7,445 bases of DNA from Pseudomonadota bacterium (GTDB taxonomy: Bacteria > Myxococcota > Myxococcia > Myxococcales > Anaeromyxobacteraceae): assembly GCA_023428085.1 (NCBI GenBank), contig JAEYZK010000471.1, positions 1 to 7,445 on the forward strand, given 5' to 3'. This document shows positions 1-5,139 of the stretch, in pieces; position 1 is the first letter of the stretch; every line of letters starts with the position of its first letter. The position numbers and the translations under genes were made by a program. Below the pieces are notes generated by a model. It did no database searches and was not told where the DNA came from. It saw only the letters and a list, made by a program, of their open reading frames with translations.

Positions 1-52
1 TCCGCTCCTGCCGCCGAACCCGCTCCGCCCACTGCTCCGCCGCACTCGCCAT
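1..52 (-). CDS. N-terminus of a probable IS66-type accessory protein (partial, runs off left edge)
   Basis: Only the first 17 codons are visible, reading MASAAEQWAERVRRQER. The ATG (50-52 complement) has a textbook Shine-Dalgarno, AAGGAGG, six bases upstream, so this is very likely a genuine translation start although the piece is too short to appear as a long ORF. A tryptophan followed by a basic 'ERVRRQERSG'-like helix is the usual opening of the small helix-turn-helix accessory proteins (TnpA/TnpB-like) that precede the IS66 transposase. Family assignment from 17 residues is tentative. The context supports a mobile element: the gene points out of the window, and its upstream sequence stops matching the neighbouring repeat near position 128, as expected for the end of an insertion sequence. 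An unrelated small HTH protein is the main alternative. Confidence 0.5.
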   Translation of the reverse strand, partial: MASAAEQWAERVRRQER

Positions 53-58
53 CCGCGT

Positions 59-65
59 CCTCCTT
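59..65 (-). promoter_or_regulatory. Strong Shine-Dalgarno of the left-edge gene
   Basis: The minus strand reads AAGGAGG, a seven-base match to the anti-Shine-Dalgarno, with a six-base spacer to the ATG at 52. It is what supports calling the short partial gene at the left edge. Confidence 0.7.
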
Positions 66-128
66 GCGGATGACGAACTACCTCACCGCCTCGCTCACCG
101 CATCGACGCGGTCCGCCGGACGGGTACG

Positions 129-331
129 GTCGTGGTGTAGCCTTGGACCCGGAGCATGACGAGGGTGCGGTCCCGCTCGGACGCCAAGGCGAGGAGCGCG
201 GCGAGGGTCTCGCGCGCGATCAGGTCCTCCTCCGGCCCCATCGCGATCCGGTTCGTGTGGTCGCTCACGAACGGCGACTCGCTCGCCTCGAACCCCTCCG
301 GCGCGTGCCCCTCGCGCTTCGGGCGATCACC
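129..331 (-). pseudogene. Truncated copy of the sigma-70 region-4-like gene
   Basis: On the minus strand this piece encodes a fragment closely similar to the gene at 1258-1626, including IAMGPEEDLIARETLAALLA and ERDRTLVMLRVQGYTT. It ends at QGYTT, just before the recognition part of the helix-turn-helix, where unrelated (probably insertion sequence) DNA begins. At its other end it joins the tyrosine recombinase remnant at 331/332, so both the amino-terminal part and the end of the HTH are missing. Compared with the second copy it carries four amino acid changes in the clearly aligned part (P to A, E to D, Y to H, E to G) and about eight silent changes. No start codon or ribosome binding site belongs to it. 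The antisense ORF through it is read as a broken remnant. Confidence 0.7.
129..331. repeat. Direct repeat, copy 1 (about 203 bp)
   Basis: This stretch aligns without gaps to 1325-1527 at a constant offset of 1,196 bases, with about 13 mismatches (roughly 94% identity). The clearest shared block runs from GTGTAG at 135 to GATCACC ending at 331. Similarity stops abruptly on both sides. The repeat corresponds to part of a protein-coding gene rather than to an insertion sequence end. Confidence 0.9.
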
Positions 332-595
332 ATGGCGACGCTCATGCTGGAGGGCGGCGCGGACATCCGCTTCATCCAGGCCATGCTCGGCCACGAGCGC
401 CTCACCTCGACGGAGTTGTACACGCGGGTCTCCATCCGGAAGCTGAAGGAGATCCACACCGCGACCCACCCTGCCGCGCGCCTGGAGCGGAAGACCGCCC
501 ACGGCGACGCCGACCAGGACGACCCCGCGGCCGACGAGGCCGAGGTGCTGGCCCGGCTGGACGAGGAGGCCGAGGAGGACGGGGAACCTACGTGA
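332..595 (+). pseudogene. C-terminal remnant of a tyrosine recombinase (XerC/phage integrase family)
   Basis: The last 87 codons of a site-specific tyrosine recombinase are preserved, starting MATLMLEGGADIRFIQAML. Visible catalytic elements are the LGH histidine (residue 21 of the fragment) and the nucleophilic tyrosine in YTRV (residue 30), with the family's usual nine-residue spacing. The tail IRKLKEIHTATHPAA followed by an acidic extension is typical of integrases from this group of bacteria. The preceding HxLRH box with its catalytic arginine, the first catalytic arginine and the N-terminal core-binding domain are missing. At 331/332 the sequence changes to antisense of the sigma-like repeat, and the frame stays open only by chance (chimeric ORF from 143). 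There is no ribosome binding site before the ATG at 332. It cannot be an active recombinase. Its stop overlaps the vapC stop tail to tail by eight bases. Confidence 0.85.
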
Positions 596-1031
596 CCACG
601 GACTCGATCTCGATGTCGTCCTCGAACCGCTTGAAGTCCGTCGGATTCAGGGTTGCGAGGCGGACGATGCCGTTCGAGCGCATGGTGGCGACGATGTTGG
701 CGTCGTGGACCTGCTTGCCCTTCACGCCGTGATCGCGAACCAGGCCGAGCAACTCCTCCAGGACGATGGTCCCCTCGTCGAGCACCGCGCAGGCGGCCCG
801 CCACGTCTCCAGGGCCGACAACGCCTCCTCCACCGTGAACTCGCGGCCCGAGACCGGCTTCCTGGTGAGGACCACCAGGAACTCCCGACACACCTGGTTG
901 CTGATGCAGAGCGGGGTCTGCTCGGTCGTGAGCTTGGCGAGCAGCGCGGTGGCCGCGGCGTGGCTCGGGTGCTCCGCCACGGACGCGGCGACGAGGATGT
1001 TCGTGTCGAGGAAGGTCGGGTCAGCGGCCAT
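588..1031 (-). CDS. vapC: VapC-type PIN-domain toxin (ribonuclease)
   Basis: A 147-residue PIN-domain protein, the normal VapC length. These proteins are Mg2+-dependent endoribonucleases that cleave tRNA or rRNA and are held inactive by the cognate antitoxin. The acidic active site is intact, counting from the ATG at 1031: D9 in FLDTNIL, E50 in CREFLVV, D110 in QVHDANIVATM, and the C-terminal LNPTDF motif with N129 and D132. I chose the ATG at 1031 rather than the upstream GTG at 1067. It gives the canonical short leader before the first aspartate, and it sits inside the end of the antitoxin gene (ATGGCCGCTGA, an 11-base overlap), which implies translational coupling. The gene ends in TAG at 588-590, overlapping the end of the integrase remnant on the other strand. 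VapC is assigned from domain and context; the target RNA cannot be read from sequence. Confidence 0.85.
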   Translation of the reverse strand: MAADPTFLDTNILVAASVAEHPSHAAATALLAKLTTEQTPLCISNQVCREFLVVLTRKPVSGREFTVEEALSALETWRAACAVLDEGTIVLEELLGLVRDHGVKGKQVHDANIVATMRSNGIVRLATLNPTDFKRFEDDIEIESVVT

Positions 1032-1233
1032 CGTCGCCGTACAGGTCTTCGCGCCGGAGGTCGCCACCCACCCAGACGCCGCCGCCGCTCAACACGGGCG
1101 GCAGGAAGCCGATGGGCGGCGGGCGCCGGGCTTCGTGGCCCGTCGCCTCCGCCAGAACCCGAGCACGCTCCTCTGGCGTCAGGGCGGCCAGTTCCTGGGC
1201 GAGGCGATGGAGTTCTCGTGCGTCGCGCGCCAT
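1021..1233 (-). CDS. vapB: VapB-like antitoxin partner of the PIN toxin
   Basis: A 70-residue charged protein encoded directly upstream of the PIN toxin and overlapping it by 11 bases. Residues 1-30 form an alanine/leucine-rich predicted helix (LHRLAQELAALTPEERARVL). A proline/glycine-rich linker follows (PPPIGF, then SGGGVWVGG), and the protein ends in DLRREDLYGDDGR, the kind of C-terminal tail that wraps the PIN active site with an arginine. I see no obvious AbrB, MetJ/Arc or Phd DNA-binding fold at the N-terminus, so autoregulation is uncertain. The ATG at 1233 has no Shine-Dalgarno. A TACACT hexamer lies six bases before it, so a leaderless transcript is possible, or the gene may be read from the sigma-like gene 24 bases upstream. 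The antitoxin role is inferred from position, size and the C-terminal pattern. Confidence 0.7.
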   Translation of the reverse strand: MARDARELHRLAQELAALTPEERARVLAEATGHEARRPPPIGFLPPVLSGGGVWVGGDLRREDLYGDDGR

Positions 1234-1257
1234 GCGGGAAGTGTAGCACCGCCCAGG

Positions 1258-1626
1258 TCAGGATGCCCACCCGAGCACGGTAGCGCCGGTGCGATCCGTG
1301 ACCCCGAGGCGCAGCGCGATCTCGGCCGTCGTGTAGCCCTGGACCCGGAGCATGACGAGGGTGCGGTCCCGCTCGGACGGCAGGGCGAGGAGCGCGGCGA
1401 GGGTTTCGCGGGCGATCAGATCCTCCTCCGGTCCCATCGCGATCCGGTTCGTGTACTCGCTCACGAAGGGCGACTCGCTCGCCTCGAACCCCTCCGGCGC
1501 GTGCTCCTCGCGCTTCGGGCGATCACCGTCCGTGACCGCATCCCGGAGAGACCCGAGCGTCGCAGCACGGAGCCACATGGCCAGGTCGCCCGGCGGCAGG
1601 TCGGCAGGAATGCACGCCGAGTCCAC
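1258..1626 (-). CDS. Small sigma-70 region-4-like helix-turn-helix protein
   Basis: The reading frame encodes up to 122 residues. Its C-terminal half, LAALLALPSERDRTLVMLRV followed by QGYTTAEIALRLGVTDRT, resembles region 4 of sigma-70/ECF factors: a helix ending in a 'catalyse growth of the chain' type L/R-rich stretch, then the helix-turn-helix xGYTxxEIAxRLGVTxxT. No region 2 is visible, so it is not a complete sigma factor; a small DNA-binding regulator of phage or plasmid type is equally possible. The start is unresolved. The first usable codon is a GTG at 1626 with only GCAGG upstream. An ATG at 1578 is an alternative, and the frame stays open back to the lysR stop, reading RVRIGTRWIKDGTG just before the GTG. 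The protein ends only 13 residues after the HTH, so the C-terminus may be clipped. A near-identical fragment lies at 129-331, and the silent bias between copies supports this frame as coding. It sits 24 bases upstream of the antitoxin gene. Confidence 0.6.
   Translation of the reverse strand: MDSACIPADLPPGDLAMWLRAATLGSLRDAVTDGDRPKREEHAPEGFEASESPFVSEYTNRIAMGPEEDLIARETLAALLALPSERDRTLVMLRVQGYTTAEIALRLGVTDRTGATVLGWAS
1325..1527. repeat. Direct repeat, copy 2 (about 203 bp)
   Basis: Partner of the repeat at 129-331 at about 94% identity, lying inside the more complete sigma-like gene. Copy 2 continues on both sides into sequence that reads as the same protein (TAEIALRLGV on one side, SLRDAVTDGDRPK on the other). 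This shows it is the ancestral arrangement and copy 1 the truncated duplicate. Confidence 0.9.
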
Positions 1627-1731
1627 CCTGCCCGTGCCGTCCTTGATCCAGCGCGTGCCGATCCGGACGCGTCTCGGAGTGAATGCCAGCGCGAGCGCCG
1701 CGCGCAGGAGGGCAGCGGGGGCGAGGCGAGC

Positions 1732-2652
1732 TCACGCGCCCCCGCCCGCGCCCCGCGCCCAGGCGACGAGCACGTCCCAGAGCACCTGGACGCGCGGCAC
1801 CTCGCGCAGCGCGCGGTGGGTGACGAGGAACAGCTCGTCCTCCGGCAGGTCCGCCACCGCGTCGGCGAGCGCCGGCGCGGTCCGCACGGCCGCGAGCCGG
1901 TAGTGGCGGGCGCTCGGCCCGGGCACGAGCGCCGCGCCCACGCCCGCCTCCACCAGCGCGAGCTGCAGGCGCAGGCTGTCCGACCGCACCACCGGCTCCA
2001 CCCCCCGCGCGTGCCGGGCGAGCCAGCGCGCCGGCGGCGCCGCGGCGAGGCGCTCCCCCCAGCCGATCCAGGGTACGTCGGACCACGCGGCGACGACCCC
2101 GAGCCTGCGCGCGAGGTCCGGGGCGGCCACGAGCTCCCAGCGGACGGTCGCGAGGCGCGTGACCACGAGGTCGCCCCGCACCGGCCGGACCGTCCGCAGC
2201 GCGAGGTCGGCCTCGCGCCGGGCGAGGTCGGCCACCGCCTCGCTGGGATCGAGCTCGATGCGCAGCGCCGGGTGCTTCCGGAGCAGGCCGCGCAGGAGCG
2301 GCGCGAGCACCACCTCCGCCACGTCGGGCGGGCACGCCACCCGCAGCCGCCCGGAGACCGTCCGCTCCATGCCCTCGGCCGCCCGCGCGAACCGCAGCAC
2401 CGCCGCCTCGATCTCCTCCGCGACCGGGAGGAGCTCCTCGGCCGCGGCCGTCGGGGCGATGCCGTCCCGGCCCCGGCTGAAGAGCGTCGCCGCGAGCGCG
2501 CCCTCGAGCCCGGCGAGCCGCCGGGACACCGTCGAGCCGTCCACGCCGAGCCGCCGGCCTGCCTCGGCGACGGTGCGCGCCCGGCACAGGGCCAGGAACA
2601 GCCGCACGTCGTCCCAGGAGCCCGCCGCGAGGACCTCCGCCTTTCCTTGCAT
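1732..2652 (-). CDS. LysR-family transcriptional regulator
   Basis: A 306-residue LysR-type regulator, the typical family length, when started at the ATG at 2652 (MQGKAEVLAAGSWDDVRLFL). The N-terminal winged helix-turn-helix spans about residues 14-75, with the HTH core TVAEAGRRLGVDGSTVSRRL at 27-46 followed by LEGALAATLFSRG. A linker helix and a periplasmic-binding-protein-like effector domain follow (about 95-300), with GRLRVACPPDVAEVVLAPLL opening it and VEAGVGAALVPG near the end, a signature of the subfamily. The frame continues upstream to 2871, but that extension is only antisense of the neighbouring gene. The gene is divergent from the NmrA-like oxidoreductase, the classic LysR layout, and is expected to regulate it and itself. 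An inverted repeat overlaps its start codon. No clear Shine-Dalgarno precedes the ATG. The effector is not deducible. Confidence 0.9.
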   Translation of the reverse strand: MQGKAEVLAAGSWDDVRLFLALCRARTVAEAGRRLGVDGSTVSRRLAGLEGALAATLFSRGRDGIAPTAAAEELLPVAEEIEAAVLRFARAAEGMERTVSGRLRVACPPDVAEVVLAPLLRGLLRKHPALRIELDPSEAVADLARREADLALRTVRPVRGDLVVTRLATVRWELVAAPDLARRLGVVAAWSDVPWIGWGERLAAAPPARWLARHARGVEPVVRSDSLRLQLALVEAGVGAALVPGPSARHYRLAAVRTAPALADAVADLPEDELFLVTHRALREVPRVQVLWDVLVAWARGAGGGA

Positions 2653-2700
2653 GGATGCATCGTTACCGTGCGGATCTGGGCATGGCAATGCATCCGTGCA
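2648..2700. promoter_or_regulatory. Inverted-repeat operator candidate between lysR and the NmrA-like gene
   Basis: TGCATGGATGCAT at 2648-2660 and ATGCATCCGTGCA at 2688-2700 are inverted copies matching at 12 of 13 positions, separated by 27 bases. Each arm also contains its own dyad of the form TGCA-N4-TGCA. Arm centres are 40 bases apart, almost four helical turns, so two dimers would sit on the same face, as expected for a LysR tetramer. The lysR-side arm covers the lysR start codon (2650-2652), which suggests autorepression. Both arms are AT-richer than anything nearby. Binding by this LysR is inferred, not shown. Confidence 0.6.
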
Positions 2701-2735
2701 TGGGCCAGGTTTCCTCCCGAAGTGCACACCAGACC

Positions 2736-2741
2736 GAGGAG
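2736..2741 (+). promoter_or_regulatory. Shine-Dalgarno fixing the start of the NmrA-like gene
   Basis: GAGGAG lies six bases before the ATG at 2748. The reading frame is open back to 2655, but only this ATG has a ribosome binding site and places the Rossmann strand at the N-terminus, so it decides the start. Confidence 0.75.
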
Positions 2742-2747
2742 ACGACG

Positions 2748-3575
2748 ATGAACGCGCGAGCGAGGACGACGTTGGTGCTGGGCGGCACCGGGAAGACGGG
2801 CCGGCGGGTGGTGGAGCGGCTCGCCGGCCGCGGCCTGCCGGTGCGGGTCGGTTCGAGGAGCGGGAGCCCACGGTTCGACTGGGCCGATCCCGGCACGTGG
2901 GAGGCCGCCCTGCGGGGCGTGGACGCGGCGTACGTCGCCTACGCCCCCGACGTGGCCGCCCCCGGAGCGGCGGAGACGCTCGGGGAGCTCGGCCGGGTCG
3001 CGGTCGCGCACGGCGTCCGGCGGCTCGTGCTCCTCTCCGGGCGCAACGAGGAGGAGGCGCTCCCGGGTGAGGCGGCGATCCGGGAGAGCGGGGCCGAGGT
3101 GACGATCCTGCGCTGCGCGTTCTTCGCCCAGAACTTCAGCGAGGGGCTCTTCGCCGAGGGGCTGCGCGCGGGGACGCTCGCCTTCATGGGCGGTCAGGTC
3201 GCGGAGCCGTTCCTCGACGCCGGAGACGTCGCGGACGTGGCCGTGGCCGCGCTGACCGAGGACGGCCACGCCGGGAGGATCCACGAGCTCACGGGCCCGG
3301 AGCTCCTCACCTTCGGCGCGGCGGTCGCCGCGATCGCGGAGGCCGCGGGCCGGCCGCTCCGCTACGAGCCGCTCTCGCAGGCGGAGTACACCGCCACGCT
3401 GCTGCCGTTCGTCCCCGCGGCGGAGGCGGCGTTCCTCACCGACCTGTTCGCGCGCGTGCTCGACGGCCGGAACGCCCACCGGACGGACGGGGTCGCCCGC
3501 GTCCTGGGCAGGCCGGCGAGGCCCTTCGCGGAGTACGCCCGCGAGGCCGCGCAGGCCGGCGCCTGGCGGAGCTGA
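2748..3575 (+). CDS. NmrA-like NAD(P)-binding oxidoreductase (atypical SDR)
   Basis: A 275-residue protein of the NmrA/atypical short-chain dehydrogenase group. It opens with a beta strand and dinucleotide-binding loop, TTLVLGGTGKTGRRV (GGTGKTG at residues 12-18). Typical later elements are WEAALRGVDAAYVAYAP, RRLVLLSGRNEE, and VTILRCAFFAQNFSEGLF, the last matching the 'ILRPxxFxxNF' segment of NmrA, QOR2 and ergot-alkaloid-type relatives. The classical SDR YxxxK pair is not visible, as expected for this group. Members reduce quinones or other small carbonyl compounds, or act as redox sensors that bind NADP without catalysis. The substrate cannot be chosen from sequence. The gene is divergent from the LysR regulator, which probably controls it, and convergent with the aminotransferase gene 30 bases downstream. 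Confidence 0.85.
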   Translation: MNARARTTLVLGGTGKTGRRVVERLAGRGLPVRVGSRSGSPRFDWADPGTWEAALRGVDAAYVAYAPDVAAPGAAETLGELGRVAVAHGVRRLVLLSGRNEEEALPGEAAIRESGAEVTILRCAFFAQNFSEGLFAEGLRAGTLAFMGGQVAEPFLDAGDVADVAVAALTEDGHAGRIHELTGPELLTFGAAVAAIAEAAGRPLRYEPLSQAEYTATLLPFVPAAEAAFLTDLFARVLDGRNAHRTDGVARVLGRPARPFAEYAREAAQAGAWRS

Positions 3576-3582
3576 CGGACGG

Positions 3583-3599
3583 CGCCCGCGACCCGGGCG
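3583..3599. terminator. Short GC hairpin between convergent genes
   Basis: CGCCCG and CGGGCG form a six-base, all-G/C stem with a five-base loop, eight bases past the oxidoreductase stop and just before the stop of the convergent aminotransferase gene. No T tract follows on either strand, so it is at most a weak or Rho-assisted terminator. In DNA this GC-rich, short hairpins also arise by chance. Confidence 0.25.
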
Positions 3600-3605
3600 G
3601 CCGGC

Positions 3606-4649
3606 TCACCCGAGCCCCCTCGCCGCCTCGAGCAGCAGGTCGTTCTCGGCGGGCGAGCCGACGGTGATCCGGATGCACCCCTTCATCGCCGGAGAGTGAT
3701 CCTGCCGGCGCACGAGCACGCCGCGCTCGAGCAGCTTCGCCTGCGCGCGCGCGGCGTCCTCCGTCCGGACGAGGAGGAAGTTGGTCGCCGACGGGTAGAC
3801 CTTCCAGCGCGTCTCCCGCGCGAGCGCCGCGGCGAGCCGCGCGCGCTCGGCGCGGATCCGCTCGACGAGCGGCGCGACGTAGCCCGGCGCCTCGAGGACC
3901 GTGAGCAGGATGGCCGCGGTGTGCGCGGGGACGCAGAACGGGGGCACGCAGGCGCGGGCCACCGCCGCCACGCGCGGCGCGGCGAGCAGGTACCCGGCGC
4001 GGACGCCGCCCAGGCACCAGGACTTCGAGAAGGTCCGCAGCACGGCGACGTGCTCGCTCCGGCGCGCGAGCGGCCGGAAGTCGGTGCCGGAGAAGGCCTG
4101 GTACGCCTCGTCCACGACGAGGAGCCAGTCCTTCTCCTCCGCGCGGCGCGCGAGCGCCTCGACGTCGGCGGCCGCGAACAGCGCGCCCGTGGGCGCGTGC
4201 GGGGTGGGCAGGAAGAGGACGCCGGGCGGGCCGTCCATCGCCTCGAGGAGCGCCTCGAGCGGCAGCGCGAAGTCGGGGCCGAGCGGGACGGCGCGCCACG
4301 GCGTGCCCGCCGCCTCGGCGCCGCCGCGGTAGTAGGGGAACGACGGCGCGGTGTCGAGCACGGTCCGCGCCGCCATGGTCAGGCCGAGGATGAGGACGTT
4401 CGAGCCCGGCGAGAGCACGACGCCCCGCTCGTCCCAGCCCTCGTGCTTCGCGACGGCGGCGCGGACGTCCTCGGCGTGGAGCTCCGGGTACCGGTTCCAG
4501 GGGATGCGCGCGAGCCGCTCCAGCGCCCGGGCCTTCACCTCGGGCGGGAGGTCGTCGGGGCTCTCGTTCTGATCGAGCTTCACCCGGGCGTCCGAGCGGG
4601 CGTACGGGTACTCGGCGGGATTGGCGAGGTGGGGCTTGAACGCGTTCAC
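3606..4649 (-). CDS. hisC: Histidinol-phosphate aminotransferase-like PLP enzyme
   Basis: A 347-residue fold-type I aminotransferase that fits HisC in length and landmarks. It has KLDQNESPDDLP (N28/E29) near the N-terminus, LSPGSNVLI for the cofactor phosphate, Y106/Y107, VVDEAYQAF with the PLP-pyridine aspartate D180 and Y183, TFSKSWCLGGVRAGY with Schiff-base lysine K209, and IRITVGSPAEND with the carboxylate-binding arginine R327. HisC transfers the amino group from glutamate to imidazole-acetol phosphate in histidine synthesis. The oddity is PTPHAPTG (148-155). The family usually has NNPTG or NAPTG, so both Asn positions that could contact the PLP hydroxyl are replaced (H151, A152). The start is a GTG at 4649, the first start after an in-frame TAG, with no Shine-Dalgarno. 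No other his genes are nearby, so a HisC paralogue acting on another substrate is possible. The hemerythrin gene lies 46 bases upstream on the same strand. Confidence 0.8.
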   Translation of the reverse strand: MNAFKPHLANPAEYPYARSDARVKLDQNESPDDLPPEVKARALERLARIPWNRYPELHAEDVRAAVAKHEGWDERGVVLSPGSNVLILGLTMAARTVLDTAPSFPYYRGGAEAAGTPWRAVPLGPDFALPLEALLEAMDGPPGVLFLPTPHAPTGALFAAADVEALARRAEEKDWLLVVDEAYQAFSGTDFRPLARRSEHVAVLRTFSKSWCLGGVRAGYLLAAPRVAAVARACVPPFCVPAHTAAILLTVLEAPGYVAPLVERIRAERARLAAALARETRWKVYPSATNFLLVRTEDAARAQAKLLERGVLVRRQDHSPAMKGCIRITVGSPAENDLLLEAARGLG

Positions 4650-4695
4650 GCGGGGAAGCTAGCACAGCCGGCGCGCGGGCGCGGCGCCGAGCCCG

Positions 4696-5097
4696 CTACG
4701 CGGTCCGCGCGAGGACGAACGACGCGAACTTCCTGTCGATGCCCTGGACGTGGTCCTCGAGCCAGCGCTGCAGCCAGCCGGAGACCTTCATGGGCTCGAG
4801 GCCGGGGCTGCCGCGGCGCTCGTGCTCGCGGGAGAGCTCGAGGATGTGCTCGATGAAGGCGTCGTGCTGCGCCTTGTGCTCGTCGTAGCCGGGATACCCC
4901 ACCTGCCGCATCCACGACTCCTCCGCGCCGAAGTGCGTCACGCAATAGAGCCGCAGGTACGAGAGCAGGATGCCGACGTCCTGCCGGGTCGGCTCGGAGA
5001 GCCCGTTGATGAACCGCTCGGCGCGGCGGAACAGCTCCTGGTGCTGGGCGTCGATCTCGTCGATCCCCACGGCCAGTTCCGGCGTCCACTTGATCAT
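4696..5097 (-). CDS. Bacteriohemerythrin (single-domain di-iron O2-binding protein)
   Basis: A 133-residue four-helix hemerythrin. All seven di-iron ligands are present, counted from the ATG at 5097: H19 (DAQHQELF), H55 and E59 (THFGAEESWM), H74 and H78 (YDEHKAQHDAF), H116 and D121 (EDHVQGIDRKF). The N-terminal KWTPELAVGIDEIDAQHQ is the family hallmark. Such cytoplasmic proteins reversibly bind O2, and are thought to store or deliver it or to protect oxygen-sensitive enzymes, which suits a facultative or microaerophilic soil bacterium. No signal peptide or fused sensor domain is seen. The start is supported by GGAGAG five bases upstream; the much longer open frame to 6156 is antisense read-through. 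The 113-base gap upstream contains a candidate promoter, so it is probably expressed on its own or together with the aminotransferase gene 46 bases downstream. Confidence 0.93.
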   Translation of the reverse strand: MIKWTPELAVGIDEIDAQHQELFRRAERFINGLSEPTRQDVGILLSYLRLYCVTHFGAEESWMRQVGYPGYDEHKAQHDAFIEHILELSREHERRGSPGLEPMKVSGWLQRWLEDHVQGIDRKFASFVLARTA

Positions 5098-5102
5098 GCG
5101 CG

Positions 5103-5108
5103 CTCTCC
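5103..5108 (-). promoter_or_regulatory. Shine-Dalgarno of the bacteriohemerythrin gene
   Basis: The minus strand reads GGAGAG, five bases before the ATG at 5097. It decides this start against the far longer upstream extension of the same open frame. Confidence 0.7.
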
Positions 5109-5139
5109 GCGGACGAGGATCCCACCCCGCCACGCGCCG

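Larger units (their letters stand above)
1..127 (-). mobile_element. Putative right-hand end of an IS66-like insertion sequence
   Basis: Alignment of the two copies of the sigma-like repeat breaks at about 128. From 127 leftwards on the minus strand the sequence begins GTACCCGTCCGGCGG and leads, after about 75 bases, to the Shine-Dalgarno and start of the accessory-type gene. IS66 elements typically begin with GTA-type terminal repeats and have a short leader before the first small gene, which fits this layout. The other end, the matching inverted repeat and the 8-bp target duplication known for this family lie outside the window, so the boundary and family are inference. Confidence 0.4.

Noticed and set aside
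143..331. Possible N-terminal part of an integrase fused in frame
   Set aside because: The encoded residues are antisense of the sigma-like repeat and show no recombinase motif.
1032..1067. Upstream GTG start for vapC at 1067
   Set aside because: It adds 12 unconserved residues inside the antitoxin gene; the ATG at 1031 gives the normal PIN start and a coupling overlap.
1234..1260. Full sigma-70 promoter before the antitoxin
   Set aside because: TACACT is a fair -10, but no acceptable -35 is found at 16-18 bases; the nearby CTGACC is only ten bases away.
766..2751. 661-codon open frame on the plus strand
   Set aside because: It runs antisense through vapBC, the sigma-like gene and lysR. 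Its Arg/Pro/His-rich low-complexity composition is typical of shadow frames in very GC-rich DNA.
1461..3479. 672-codon open frame on the minus strand
   Set aside because: It crosses lysR in the wrong frame and then the NmrA-like gene in antisense. There are no recognisable domains, and the composition is Arg/Ser/Gly-rich.
3436..4665. 409-codon open frame on the minus strand
   Set aside because: Shadow of the aminotransferase gene in another frame, composed almost entirely of Arg, Ala, Gly and Pro.
4669..4689. GC hairpin (CGGCGC/GCGCCG) between the hemerythrin and aminotransferase genes
   Set aside because: Six-base stem with a nine-base loop and no T tract, in an almost pure G/C stretch where such pairing is expected by chance.
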